Positions 47,138-58,861 of a DNA stretch of 64,000 bases are shown here, piece after piece. Within the stretch, counting starts at the first letter, position 1, and every line of letters begins with the position of its first letter. The translations under genes were made by a program, and so were the position numbers. The stretch is from Spinellus fusiger. Taxonomy: Eukaryota; Mucoromycota; Mucoromycetes; Mucorales; Phycomycetaceae. The DNA lies in contig JALLLS010000043.1 of the NCBI GenBank assembly GCA_025094145.1, positions 1 to 64,000 on the forward strand. Direction: 5' to 3'. Under the pieces are notes generated by a model that ran no database searches, was not told where the DNA came from, and saw nothing but the letters and a program-made list of their open reading frames with translations.

Positions 47138-49919
47138 GTGTTCATGCCCACCTCAACACTAGACAGCCCAGTCCAATGGACTCCTCTACCTCTACTTACT
47201 TGGTGCCATTGATGAGTAGTAGTAGAGTCTAATGGATAGGCAATTTTTTCGAATCAGTCTATGCAGTCTACCTGTGGCTTTTCTGTGACAGTTTCTCGCT
47301 TCTTGGGGGAGGAGGAGAAGGAGGAGGAGATAGAACACCGCTCCCAGGATTCCAAGTGATGTCCTTTCTTTCTTTTTTTTCTTTCTTCTTAGGATGTATA
47401 TTATTAACCAATGTACTACTCATGTACTGTTCAATAATGAAATGTTTTATAAAAAAGATAATTCTCTGTTTATCTCTCTCTCTCTCTTTTTTTTTTAAAA
47501 AAAAGAATACTATAGAAATAATAAAATATTAAAAGAATCTATTCTAGTTTTATTCTCCAAAATTACTACCCTTAGTGATAAAGTGCAAGTATGTACTTTT
47601 TATTTATTTATTATTTATTATTTTTTAATTAATATTATTCTCTGCTGTCCATTCTTTGTCCAATGTCCATTCTTTTTCTTTTATTTAGTTCAAAGACCAG
47701 CAGCCCTGGTAAACCATAAAGAACACTCTGAATCTATTCCATGACAAAAGATAGATATCCATGGGCTTGGCAGCTCAGCCCAACCTTCCAAGTGTAGTAT
47801 TTACTCACCATCATCTAGTGTCATTGAAATCTACCACCACCACTACTACTACTGCTACTGGTGATGATGACGATGGTTGTAAATGCAGTTTGTACATAAT
47901 AACTCCACCCTCCCATCTAGATGGGATTCTCCTCCTGCTTACACATAAGCCTATTTCGTTGTTATCATCTGATGCCTTAATAAGTTATCAAGAAAGTCCA
48001 AGTCTGTTGAAAGAATACAAAAAGGAAAATAAAATAAAAATAATATCTCTTAATACACACATGAATTCATCATTGTGTGCATACAGTATGCATACAGCTG
48101 CATACTGTATGTATAGAGTCCACATGATTGTATTTTGTCAACCCAACTGCGGTCTGTCTGTAGTTGCTTATTCTATCAAGACTGTAGACCACCCCAACAC
48201 AAGGAATAGAACAAGGAATACAAGGAATACAAGGAACACAACAAGGAATACAAGAAACACAACAAGAAACACAAGGAACATAAAAGGGAAAATCAGAAAC
48301 CTTAATGATTTCTACTTGAATGGAAAATCATGTCCTTGTACTTTTGACTGCCCAACAATCGAGATGCATGGACAGATACTAAGTCCATTGCTAAATAGTC
48401 TAAATGTCTATCCACCAACCTATAGAGTATGGCTGGGTCAATGATGAGGTTCTGAGATGCAAGAGACTGACAATGACATCAAAGCCATGTGTCTCTTCAT
48501 AGTGTTACCATCAATGTACTTTATGCTGGGAAATGAAATGGTGCAAGGTAGCTGGACTTGTTCTATTAAAGGAGATGGAGAGAGCGTCGTCATGGTAATG
48601 ATAAAGTGTATGTTCTCTAGCCCACACCGATCATGGAATGTATGCATTGCTTACCCATTAGGACTAGTGTTTACAGTGGCTCATAAGTATAAGCCTCTAT
48701 GTACAGGCCATTGGATAGATGCATTTCTCAATGTCCCCACTACTCAAGCTGATAACCTTTTTTTACCGTGGTTTGAACATTATACAATGAACATTATAGA
48801 TAAGATAACACTAACACTAACAACCTTGGAACTAAAGAATACTTGTGGAAATCATCTTCTGCAAGCCATGTTAACTTGATACTGTACCGGGTGTCTCAAA
48901 GGGGATGGAGTAGAGAACCTCAAAGAACTCACTTTTACTTGATAGAGTCACATGGGACTAACACTGAGATCTTCACTCAAAAGTCAATAATGTACAATGA
49001 CACTAAGGCCTAGAAAACAATGACGATGCTAATAATTTAAAATAAAGAAAGAAAGAAAGAATAGAAACAACCACATTCAGGACCAGTTGGTTGATAAAGA
49101 GGCTGATATCTACAGCCGCTGCTATTCTCTAGGTTGCTCTTTTCTCTTCTCATGTTGACTAGGATCACTATGAGGATCAGATGATAGAATAGACTTGCTA
49201 CATCCAATAAAGAGAACGACATGGAGAGACTCTATGAGTGGGCACGAGCTCACCATCAACACTAGGGCATTGTCTGAGTTTGAGTGCATACACAACGTAC
49301 TATCATGCACGATAGGCAGGCCACTAAAGTACTATCATGAAATAAGCTCTGTTGGTGCTTCTCCTATTCCAGGCAGAAAGAGAAAAGAAAAAAAAAAGCT
49401 GGAGAAGGAATGGGTTGATTCTGAAAATAAAATAAAATAAAATAACACATAGTTTCTTCCAAACAGGATCTGTCCGGCAGTGGCAGCAATAGAGCTTATT
49501 TCATCAGCATAACATGAACATTCTACTAGAACACATGATAATCACTGACCAGCAGAGTGGTGTTGGTACTGGTGATGCAAGTAGAAAGCTACAGAACTGC
49601 CTCAATAGTGAAGACAATGGGAGATGATGTAGTGTCGTCGCGGTAATGGTAGTCACTTCCGTACCTTGAAGACACACCATCTTAAACTCTTCATCTTTCT
49701 TCTCTCATCCAATCCGAGAAATCAGGCAATGTATACAGACAGAATAATTACTGGTAGCCAACCCCATCAGAAGAATAACAAGACAATAGACATCCATAGA
49801 AAGATAGAAAGATGGGAAGATGGGAAGATGGAAAGATATATTTTTAATGTCAGGTATAAGGTTCTGAATTAATTTTAGAGCCTGTTTGGGCTTACTTGAG
49901 AAGGGTTAATTACAAGTAG
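47138..49919. other. Gene-poor region with two weak plus-strand frames
   Basis: Frame 47761-48444 (227 codons) begins MGLAAQPNLPSVVFTHHHLV but contains a Thr run and a tandem Arg-Asn-Thr tract produced by an ACAAGGAATAC-type repeat near 48200-48260. Frame 48457-48879 (140 codons) has WFEHYTMNIIDKI and no recognised domain. Neither has clear splice context or a known relative. They may be fragments of a real gene, but I would not rely on them. Confidence 0.3.
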
Positions 49920-49926
49920 ATAGCAC

Positions 49927-50047
49927 TGTATACTACCAATTCATATACCAATTCATATACCAATTCATCTACCAACTTATATACCAACTTATATACCAAC
50001 TTACTTATATACCAACTTACTTATATACCAATTCATCTACCAATTCA
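49927..50047. repeat. Minisatellite of about 13-17 bp units
   Basis: Repeated ATACCAATTCAT / ATACCAACTTATAT units, about nine, with two slightly different subtypes arranged in blocks. Confidence 0.8.
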
Positions 50048-50650
50048 AAAGTCAACAAATCCATAAAATTGTTGCATAATGGAAAAAGGCAGGAAATTAA
50101 AAGGATAGTTGTTTCTTTTTTTTTTTTGGACCCAAGTTTCACACTTTACTGTTACTATCTCTTCATTTTTGGTGTAAACACTCCATAGTCACTGTAACAT
50201 GGCTTACCTTTCTACCTGTTAAACCAACGCCTGCCCTTTCTTCAACCATCATCCAACAAGCCATACTCATTGTGGTTTTATCGTAAATTAGCTTAGAATA
50301 AGAACACACTAGTCAAGTCATACAATAAATAGTCAATATAGAAAACAGGTCAGTCAAATAAATAGAAACAAAGAATAAAAGAATAAATTAAGATGCTTAT
50401 TTTTGGATAAAGAGCAGGCTAAATCAATATTCTGTGACAACTCTGTCCTACAATGTGTGATAATAAAACAGTTGTAAGATATTTTGATTTCCACACTCAA
50501 CACCAGTGAGAGTAACCCTCGTAAAGTCTTCTATTGCCTTTTTGATCGTATGGCATGGACCCCACTAAGATGAGATGTTTAGCAAGAGTCTATTGAAAAT
50601 AGGATGCCATCAGACTGTATTTATAGGTGAGCCCATCCACATTTATTATG

Positions 50651-50706
50651 ATTAGTAGTAGTCATGGCAGCAGTAGTCATGGCAGCAGTAGTCATGGCAG
50701 CAGTAG
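50651..50706. repeat. 15-bp tandem repeat, four units
   Basis: Direct copies of AGTAGTCATGGCAGC, identical by eye, ending in AGTAG. Confidence 0.85.
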
Positions 50707-50830
50707 AAACCCCTCTTTCTTATTTAACTTGAACTATGAAAGCACTCATCAATAAAATAGAATGAGTGTTACAAAACTGCCTTTACACGATGAGAGAGTA
50801 TACTACAAACTTTAATTATTTATTGCTTTT

Positions 50831-52329
50831 CTATACACCTAAAGATTCTTAGGATATAAAAGTAAATACACGGACAATAAAATAACACTATCTTCATAAA
50901 GTATTGGTGCATCTTTGGGAAATAAAATAGTGTAGAAATGTAGTATGATTCAAAGAAGACTTACGTGTATCTTGGTTTAGTGCAGCAATAGCTACACGGG
51001 ACTCTTTTTTGATTTTTTGGTAGGTCGACTACTACTAGATAACCGTTTGTCTGATTGTTGTTGACTAATAAAACTCAAAGGCTTCATTTTACGAAATGGG
51101 AGTAAACCATTGGCATACCAGTTTTCCACAGCAGGAGTACCTTTATTTGAATAATTAGTTATGCAACATTGGGGTAATTCTGGCTCTTTTCTCGAGGTAT
51201 CTTGCAAACCTTCCACAATTGACTGTTGAAGATGTATGTCCTGATAGAGATAACCCGGTTTCCATCCAATACTAGTGATTGAGTCCTTCACTGCTACGAT
51301 CTTTAGAGCAAGTTCCATGAAGAAAAGATAAAAGATGAGTTGACCTTTTATTTTTATACTATTTCTGTTTTATAATTGGTCTTCATATACCATTGATTAA
51401 ATCTGTGATTTGAAAACTAAGTTGTGCTAAAGCATAAAGTTTGCATATCTATCAGCACAAGATGTTCATAATAAAATATTCATGGAATAACACAGGATTT
51501 GGAACAGTTGTTCTTCAAATGACTGTCTACATCCTCATTATAAAAACATTTCTCAGCACTTTGTAACAGATTCTTTATTTTTAATCACTCTAGTCCCTTT
51601 ATCATTGCCCACAACTGTAAATTGAAAATTGAAAATTGATTTGCTGTCTACTCATTTTTGCGTGAGTGTACCTCACCAGAATGAAAATATTTTTTATTCT
51701 TTGATCTTGTTATTATCTTGTTATTTCTTACACTGTCAATGCAACTTGATACTTAAGCACTTTTCAAGATGAGCATAACTAATCAAGGTAATGTACTATT
51801 ATTAACAAAGACAAACAATAGAAAGAAGTTGTAGATACCACTAGAGGGTATTCTGAAAGTAAAAAACGTAAGCAGTGTCTTCATCTGGGCTATGGCTTAT
51901 TCTAATGTACAAGACACTCATTGTATTGTTATTAGGCAAGTAAAGACTCTTCTCAGGTCAATCTCAGGTGGTCTTCTGTACTATCTAGGGTCTCTAGGGT
52001 GTACTAACGAGCATATTTATCTATCTTCCAAGAACAAAGAATTGGGTTTTTAGGGTATAGATTCTATTGCTATGAGGGAATGCACTTGGGCAGTAGCTAT
52101 AGTACATACTATACTATTAGCTATACTATTACAATAAACAATTTTATTCATAAACAATATATTTTACTGATAATACAATTTGATAGTGAGGTATACTACA
52201 AAAGGAAACTATTATTTGGATATCCACAAACCTTTTGATTTTAAACGCAGGTTCATAAAAGGGAACTTTTTTTACTTAAAAGGAAAGAGATATCACCGCT
52301 TAAGGGCCAGAGAATCTTTGGGTGTGTAG
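50831..52329. mobile_element. TIR element 2, internally deleted relative of element 1
   Basis: Ends CTATACACCTAAAGATTC at the left and GAATCTTTGGGTGTGTAG at the right. Comparing the two ends inverted, I count 19 matches in the first 23 positions. The sequence follows element 1 at both flanks: 50850-51115 against 17820-18200, 51400-51470 against 19070-19140, 51660-51850 against 19830-20020, and 52205-52329 against 20010-20132. Several hundred bases present in element 1 are missing inside. It contains the shortened minus-strand nuclease-like frame and the same promoter-like block near the right end. No transposase was seen. Confidence 0.65.
50992..51318 (-). pseudogene. Shortened Fanzor/TnpB-like frame in element 2
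   Basis: A 108-codon minus-strand frame with an ATG: MELALKIVAVKDSITSIGWK, then YLYQDIHLQQSIVEGLQDTS, then LLPFRKMKPLSFISQQQSDK and a Ser/Lys-rich tail. The last third aligns without gaps to the end of the relic in element 1 (LIPFRRIKPSSFINQQQLDK and the same kind of tail). The middle (FRKLHENLKPDSV and upstream) is deleted. Both copies stop at the same place, so the truncated C-terminus predates their separation. Its 3' end faces the left terminus 160 bp away. Confidence 0.45.
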
Positions 52330-53517
52330 TAAAAAGAAGAAAAGAAGCAGAAGCAATCTCTTAGTATGCGTGTAAAAATGATCATCCATTGTGGATCTTT
52401 ATTTTACTTTGTTATGCTATTCATAATAAATAATGGCTCAATGGCCACTATCTGCCTACCTAAATTCTTCTCTTACTAGCTAGTGTTGTGAAAGATACCT
52501 CAATAAAAGAATAATAGAAGGCTCAGATATTCTACTAATGTAGCGTCTTTTTTTTTTTTTTTTCAATCTTTTCTTCCCAATACTAGAGAGACACATGTGT
52601 CTTACAAAGAGATGGAATTCTCTAATAGTACTGTACATTTGCAATGAAAACAATACACAAATACATTCAACAACAGTCAAGTCTATTTTATGGCTCGTTG
52701 TTAATGGAAATAGCCTGTCTTACGATAAATAAACAAATCACGTATTCCAGGTCTTTGATTTCTTTTCTGTTTGTACATTTCAATCTGTGAGTCAGAGCAA
52801 ATGACCTTTTTAGTCCTTGAGCCGATGTGAAGAGTAGAGGTAGAATCAATCAACAGTAGAAAATAAAACATGAAAATAAACCTCTTTCTTTCTGAACGAC
52901 TCTAGATATATAAATATACGTAGTCATCTACATATAACGGCATGGTAAATCAAATGTTTGCCTTGTCTTTGAGCTTTTCTTTTTTGTATATCTTATAATA
53001 ATAATAATATATTTATAAAAGGTGTGTTGAAACTGAATAATTCATTCTGCTTGGCATTCTTTATTATTATTATTATTATTATGAGAGGCTGAGCATCTTT
53101 GACAGATTATTAAATTGGGAATTCAGGGCTCTACCGCCCAGTGAAGGACAGATACATTGACCCAACGTATCCTTTTTTTTTTAAGATCAAGTTTAACTTT
53201 AATGCTTTGTTTAATCTGCATCCAAAGACGCTGAGTCTCTAAGATAAGGTCTATATAGGACATGTTCAATAATAGCTTCTTATTCATGCTTCTGTAGATA
53301 TCAAAACAAAGACACCTATTTGTTTATCAATAGTATTCAATAGTATCTTCTTTTTATATATATATACATATATATCTTAGCTATAATATTCAATATATTC
53401 TAGACCACTATGTATTGGTCAACAGCACAGACAATTCTATGCAATGTATATCTACGTCTATTCTTTTCATGGACGTGTGAATTAGTCTAATACGGATGCT
53501 GACTAGACATTATACAG
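52330..53517. other. Intergenic spacer
   Basis: AT-rich, with (TAA)n/(ATT)n tracts near 52996 and 53062. No gene recognised on either strand. Confidence 0.4.
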
Positions 53518-53768
53518 TTCAAAGTATTTTTATTTTTATTTTTGGGTGTTGGTTGCTATTCGCGCATTGGGTATATTAGCCACCCTGTGAGATCGTTTGA
53601 AAAATAAGAATAAACATAGAAACACTTCAAATACAGAAAGTGAAAAAATAATAATGAGCAATGAATGAGAGACAGAAGGACAGAGAAACACAAAACCCCA
53701 CATGAGGGAAAAATGATGAGAAATGATAGTTAAGAATAGACATTCAAAAGGCCATAAAGTCCCTAGAC
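53518..53768 (-). mobile_element. LINE 3' end fragment (5'-truncated copy)
   Basis: Inverted match to the 3' untranslated region of LINE copies 2 and 3: ACTTTGAACTG end, AAAAT-rich tail, CAGGGTGGCTAATATACCC, TATTTGAAGTGTTT, TTTATGGCCTTTTG. About 250 bp with no coding part, typical of 5' truncation during target-primed reverse transcription. Confidence 0.8.
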
Positions 53769-54010
53769 ATGTATATAATAATGAAGCAAGATGATTTTTA
53801 TTTAAAGACCAACTAACTAAAAAGTTGAGTAATAAAGAGTAAGGATTGCGTAAAGATTTATTGGTATCAATATACACTCACACGCCCATATTTATAGTTA
53901 TAGTTATCTTATATTTAGTTATCTATAGTTATCTTATATACGCGTACGTAGACACACACACGCAATCAGTGCTTTTATTCCACAAGAAAATACAAGACAC
54001 ACTATAGACA

Positions 54011-54463
54011 TTAGGCATTAGAGAAGAAATACTGGTATAAATTAGCATAATGAGTTTGACAACGACGAAGTTCTCTTGATTCATCGCATGGTTTAAGAAG
54101 AGGATGTTTTTGCTGTTGTGAGTTTTTAAAAAAACACTGGGTGCGAGTATTGGGTTTGGTTGGGTGCCCCAGTAGACTCTCATCTTTTGAAACAAAAAAA
54201 GATAGGGCGTTCTCGGGATGATAAGCCTTTCTTTTGACTGTACACCCCATGTCCTCAAGTAATGAAGGGGAGGAGGGGATTGTAGACACTGTCTGTGAAT
54301 TCTCTAATGGTGCTGGTGTGAGTTGACTGGGGATGGATATGGAGGTTTGCTTGAGTGGATGGGTGGATGGGTGGGTGTTCTCATGACGAGGTATATTCTG
54401 TGTTAAAGATTGTCGATGCCAAAGACGCCATGTCATATGTGTCATTGGAGGAGTGTTCTTCAT
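54011..54463 (-). CDS. Hypothetical protein, 150 residues
   Basis: A single minus-strand frame with ATG at 54463. The first 80 residues are rich in Pro, Ser, Thr and His (NIPRHENTHPSTHPLKQTSI). The rest is more ordered (LLEDMGCTVKRKAYHPENAL, then SRELRRCQTHYANLYQYF). No domain was recognised. Length, base composition and absence of repeats favour a real gene. It may have further exons upstream. Confidence 0.4.
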   Translation of the reverse strand: MKNTPPMTHMTWRLWHRQSLTQNIPRHENTHPSTHPLKQTSISIPSQLTPAPLENSQTVSTIPSSPSLLEDMGCTVKRKAYHPENALSFFVSKDESLLGHPTKPNTRTQCFFKNSQQQKHPLLKPCDESRELRRCQTHYANLYQYFFSNA

Positions 54464-56027
54464 GTATTTATTGAATTTGAAGAGGGCTATATATGTGTTA
54501 GAGTTGTAATAGACTGTAAAGAAGTATTCTAACCTGATCTCATAATAAGTAACTTCTCATGACTTTGTGATATATGGTGTATGTATCGAATGGGTATAGC
54601 ACTATGGCTTTTGACAATTGCTATCTTCATCTTTATGTAAAGAAAAGGGCAGTCTGAAGGAACTACCACTTATATATGTATGATCTGTAAATGAATGGGG
54701 GTGCATATATATGTGTATCTATATGTATCTATATTTGAAGGCTTGTCTAAAGCAGAAAGATGGGGCTATGGAAGAACTCCACTAATGTCTATGATTGCAT
54801 CAATTGTTATCCGATTAGGAGCTACAAGCCCACTGTTCTAATACAACCCTTATCATTTTGGAAAATCCCCTATCAACACGTCACTATTGGTGAATACTAT
54901 CCATGAGAGAAAATAACAAACAGGCCAACCTCACAGAGAGAATACAAAGCTCACTTTATTATACTATGAAATCATCCCACCTGAGTGTGTAGGATAAAAG
55001 CACTCTGGATTATACAGATGCAGATGCTATCACCCCATTCATCCCATATTCTTACTGGTTCTAGGTGCAAAGGTAGTCTTCTCCTATCTAACCGGGTCAC
55101 ATTGAGGCCATCACGTTATCACAATCTATAGTGGATAGAATAGCCTTATTCAAACTACACATATTCCCACAAATCAGCTAGAGAGTCAATACTATCTATT
55201 ATAAGATGAAGTCCACATGGCAGTTCATCTATTCCTACACATAAATCCATACACTTTTGTAAGTGTAAAATACACAAAACCCATCTTGAGTGTGATTTTG
55301 ATTCAACATCTTGAAGCGAACTTAGTTGCTAAAATGGGCTATCAAAAATGTTCTCTATTTTTGTGTAGATTTACATTTTTCATCACGTATATCACTCTTT
55401 TTCTCATTACTCAGAATCTCATGGGGTTGAATACGCCTCTTTAAGATGAACAAGTATGCGAGACACAAATAGGATGCTTTTTCTTTTCTTTTCTTTTCTT
55501 TAATCTATAGTATGTCACTCTTAATTCTTCAGCCATCATAAACCACAAGCATATACTATTTCATCAAAAATGCTGGTTTCCAGAAGCTTAGTTTCTTCTC
55601 ATTTTATTAGTCTTCAATTGATTTCTTCTTTATTTTATTCTCTCTTTTCTGTTGATCATTCTGTTGATAGATGGACACTCTTTCTTTGGTATTGGAGATT
55701 GTCATTGAGTTGATAAAATAGAAAGCCTTCCTCTCTCTACTCTATAAAACAGTAGTTATAGTAAGTGAGTCTTGGAAGAAGAAGAAAAAACATGACGACA
55801 GACACTGTTGATTAGTTTATTTGTTATAATATCCCAGGTTCAACTCAAATAGTGATATCTACAAATGAAGGCAGGACAGTCTGAATTATAATACTACATA
55901 AGACCCATGAAAAAAAAGGGCTTATAATGAAATATATAATTTGTTAATATCTATTTCTTTGAACCTCTTGCATCTTCTACTAAATTAATAACATATTAGC
56001 AGTATTTTCACACGTTGATTATAACCA
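54464..56027. other. Intergenic, no gene called
   Basis: The frame 55217-55444 (plus) is hydrophobic and AT-driven and is not called. The remainder is AT-rich. Confidence 0.35.
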
Positions 56028-56855
56028 ATGTCTGAAAGCATACTTAGCAGAAACTCCTCTTGGACAGACTTGGGTTGCGCTCTTCAAGAGGCATGGGGAA
56101 AGACAAAGACAGACTCACCATTGATCTCCGAGTGTGTGGATCATGAACTACTTCAAAGTGGAATACATGTATGGAGTGTTCTTCTCATTGTCTTTTATAC
56201 TTATTCACATACCAATTTTCAGTCTTCTCTTCAAAAATTGAGTGGAAGCTGTAGATTCTCTATCAATACTAAGTACCAGCATGAAGATTTCCCTTTATTT
56301 AGTGGATCAACCGAAGAAGAATGGATGGAAATTCAGTTTATAGATAAAGAGGGACTTGTGGCTTCAAGTATCACTCGTAGAATAGAGCCAATAAAAGTGG
56401 ACCCACCGATCGAAAAAGCAAATGAATGTTTTACTATCAGCAAAATAATCAAAACACCACCACCAACATTAGGCCAAATAATAGAAGGCTCAAAGGCAAC
56501 CACAGGTATTTTCTGTAGATCCCATCATTGCACACCAAACAGTAATGTGTTTTCAGAGATGCCTGGCCATCAGAGAATGACGCCTTCTATAGTATTGAGC
56601 AGCGAGAAAGAACATACTATGAACATCATTGACACAATTGAAGTCAAGTCATCTGTCACTTCAATGTTTGGCCCCTTTCATCATTCTTTAGAGTTATACC
56701 CATCCCCTTCTCCATGTCATCCTTCAAATGAACAACCCTCTGTCCAGTTTGTTACACCACCTTCTATAACGGTGCCTATGACCCCTCCTCCTAGAACGCC
56801 TACTATGAGACCAACATTACAAGGGTTCAAGAGAATGCCTGGAGCATTTCCATGA
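56028..56855 (+). CDS. Hypothetical protein, 257 residues after splicing (275 unspliced)
   Basis: ATG at 56028 opens MSESILSRNSSWTDLGCALQ. Middle segments include WMEIQFIDKEGLVASSITRR and PPPTLGQIIEGSKATTG. The end is Pro/Thr-rich (ITVPMTPPPRTPTMRPTL, then GFKRMPGAFP). A 54-nt stretch at 56168-56221 starts GTATGG, ends TTTTCAG and is a multiple of three without stops, so it is probably a short in-frame intron that leaves the frame open either way. No domain recognised. Composition suggests a regulatory protein with disordered tails. Confidence 0.5.
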   Translation: MSESILSRNSSWTDLGCALQEAWGKTKTDSPLISECVDHELLQSGIHVWSVLLIVFYTYSHTNFQSSLQKLSGSCRFSINTKYQHEDFPLFSGSTEEEWMEIQFIDKEGLVASSITRRIEPIKVDPPIEKANECFTISKIIKTPPPTLGQIIEGSKATTGIFCRSHHCTPNSNVFSEMPGHQRMTPSIVLSSEKEHTMNIIDTIEVKSSVTSMFGPFHHSLELYPSPSPCHPSNEQPSVQFVTPPSITVPMTPPPRTPTMRPTLQGFKRMPGAFP

Positions 56856-57629
56856 TGATCATCAAGCATCTTTTCTCATTCTTTGTCTCAAGCAGTTTAT
56901 TGCATTAAAAATGAATTCTTCTGTTAAACCACTTCTATAGAAATAGCAAGGCAACTTGAGTGATTTTGTTTTGTTTTCTATTCACTCATCATATAATAAT
57001 AAAATGCTATGAATCAAATAATCAATAAAGACATTAAGAATGGTGCTCTTCAATATCTTATTGGACTCAATCTCTTTGTACACTTTGGAAAGAATAGTCT
57101 GTCATTGATTGCCTCTTATTATAGCCTATAATGACATTTGGACTTGACAGGAGCAAGTTGAGCAACTGTCCTACTCCATCTATCTTTTGTATCTCAACAT
57201 TACAATCAATAAACTTACTGCTTCTCTAAGGAACATGTTGTTTGAAGATGCTTTATTTGTATTCTATAAGAGATAGATAGATAGATACTATATAAATATA
57301 TCATTATAACTATATGCTGTTTTAATGTATTCTCTATGCATTATTTCTGTGTCAGATGTGATGACTCCGGTGAATCATAGAAACACTTGAGGGGATCAGC
57401 ATAGAAGGTAATACCTAAGCAGTAGAATGATCAGATATCTCATCCTTTTAATTATTACTATTATTTCCTTTTTGCTGAATGGATCTCATCACACATTGCA
57501 ATTACAGTAAAAGACCCTCTTTTATATAGACATGTAGATCGATACCTGTAATTAACAGGGTATTATCAATAGGTAGAGTGTACTTTGCCATTTAATTTCC
57601 CCTTTGTCTATCACTGATGATTACCATAA
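56856..57629. other. Intergenic, no gene seen
   Basis: AT-rich sequence between the hypothetical gene and the proteasome pseudogene. Confidence 0.4.
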
Positions 57630-58270
57630 TAGAACCTTCTCCACTAGCTCTCTTACCAAATTCTAGTGTCAGATTGCATACACTCTAAATGACTTTGTTC
57701 ACCATGAGACTTCTTCATAGATAAGAGTCTACCACTGTAAGAGTGTTTCTTGTTGTACCAAACACACACACACACACACTACATCAAATATGTTTATTTA
57801 TCTCTCTCCTTTGTACAATAGAACCACCTTGTAATAGTATAGATAGAAATAAAAATAAAAATAAAGATCGATAGATAGATGGATAATACCTCTCCATAGT
57901 CAATACAACCCCTTCAGAGGTCTGTATTCCAATAGTTACTGTTTTAAGCCCCAAGGCAGTATAAGTACCCCTTGTCTTTGTGGGGATATCTGTCACTAAA
58001 AACTATGAAGTATAAAAAGACAAAAATAAATAAATAAATGAAGTTGTCTCTATAGCTTCACATGGTCTATTCTACTAGTAAAAGGACAATAATTAATTGA
58101 ACAGCTATTGAGGCCTTGATTCTATTTAGAACCAGTCAAAATCCTATTGTACAATAAGAAAGAAGTCTATTTCCAACAATACTATGCTTCACACTACACT
58201 ACACTACATCACTGCATACAGGAATCACTGTACTCCGGAGATTTAATTCCACGTATATCCGTACCAAGTG
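57630..58270 (-). pseudogene. Proteasome alpha-5 (Pup2/PSMA5) pseudogene
   Basis: Three minus-strand patches follow the order of the 20S subunit alpha-5. Near 58250 is DIRGIKSPE (family: YDRGVNTFSPEG). At 57940-57895 is TIGIQTSEGVVLTMER (family: AIGIQTSEGVVLAVEKR). At 57697-57630 is SVCNLTLEFGKRASGEGSIM (family: SVCDLALRFGEG...IMS). The sequence between the last two is too short for the roughly 70 residues expected, and the lines after IM do not follow the family. So it is a decayed copy. The alpha-5 subunit forms part of the outer ring of the proteasome; a functional gene should exist elsewhere. Confidence 0.55.
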
Positions 58271-58380
58271 ATGTCGATGAATAAAAGGAGAGATGAGTGC
58301 TGCATTTCTCATTATTAGAACCATAACTCTCTCTCTATCTCTCTCTCTCTTCTCATTCAAACCTATTTCTTATTTCGTAC

Positions 58381-58772
58381 CTTTCAAAGACTCTCCATGG
58401 AAACAACCTGAATGTGTTGCCTGGTAGCCATTGTTCTATTTTAAACTCCTGTGTAGAGTCCTATAAAACACATTTTTGTCTATCTGTTTCATTCACATTA
58501 AACAGTCACATAGCTTTATCTAGTGTTCTTGCTAAATTCATCCATAGTGCTGCATCAAAGCCCTCTACAAATTGAACTCTTATAGAAACACGTACACTTG
58601 TATGTCTATATATATTTATATATTTATATATATTTATAGCTATATATCTATATTCTGAATGATAAAAGTCGCATCTATTCTTCCTAGTAGAACAGCCTTC
58701 ACATACCTCCTGCCACTTTATCACCTTGCCACCTTATCACTTTCCTAGACGGTGTTTCAATGCAGTCAACAT
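58381..58772 (-). CDS. Hypothetical gene divergent from UTP4
   Basis: Proposed exons 58772-58741 (MLTALKHRLGK), 58605-58508 (HTSVRVSIRVQFVEGFDAAL, then WMNLARTLDK) and 58460-58381 (DSTQEFKIEQWLPGNTFRLF, then PWRVFER). The first intron is GT-AG and in phase. The second joins in phase only with a GC donor (AAA/GCTATG) and is uncertain. Its continuation beyond 58381 is not resolved. The ATG lies 90 bp from that of UTP4, head to head. Product not recognised. Confidence 0.4.
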
Positions 58773-58861
58773 CTTCAAGTCACGCAAGCAGTCCGAAAAT
58801 TATTTCTGAAAAAAAGCAAAAATCGAATAGCCCTTTTGTTCTCAATTCAACTTAGACAATC
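58773..58861. promoter_or_regulatory. Bidirectional promoter of UTP4 and the divergent gene
   Basis: Only 89 bp separate the two start codons. The stretch contains an A-tract (tgaaaaaaagcaaaaatcg) and no obvious TATA box, as is common for paired ribosome-biogenesis promoters. Function is inferred from position. Confidence 0.45.

Noticed and set aside
47200..47209. Alternative first exon of BFR2 (MAP...)
   Set aside because: A good GTAAGT donor follows, but the phase does not match the next exon. The start at 47137 gives a continuous frame.
47761..48444. A 227-codon frame that might be a gene
   Set aside because: About a quarter of it is encoded by tandem repeats (Thr run, Arg-Asn-Thr run), and no relative or supporting neighbour exon was recognised. 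Recorded only as a weak possibility.
54981..55444. Hydrophobic 75-codon frame as a small membrane protein
   Set aside because: AT-rich sequence readily yields such Phe/Leu/Ile-rich frames, and no conserved motif or promoter context was seen.
57784..57996. Minus-strand 70-codon frame as an intact small proteasome-like gene
   Set aside because: Only its first half matches alpha-5. The rest is read-through of an intron-like repeat, and the downstream exon content is missing.
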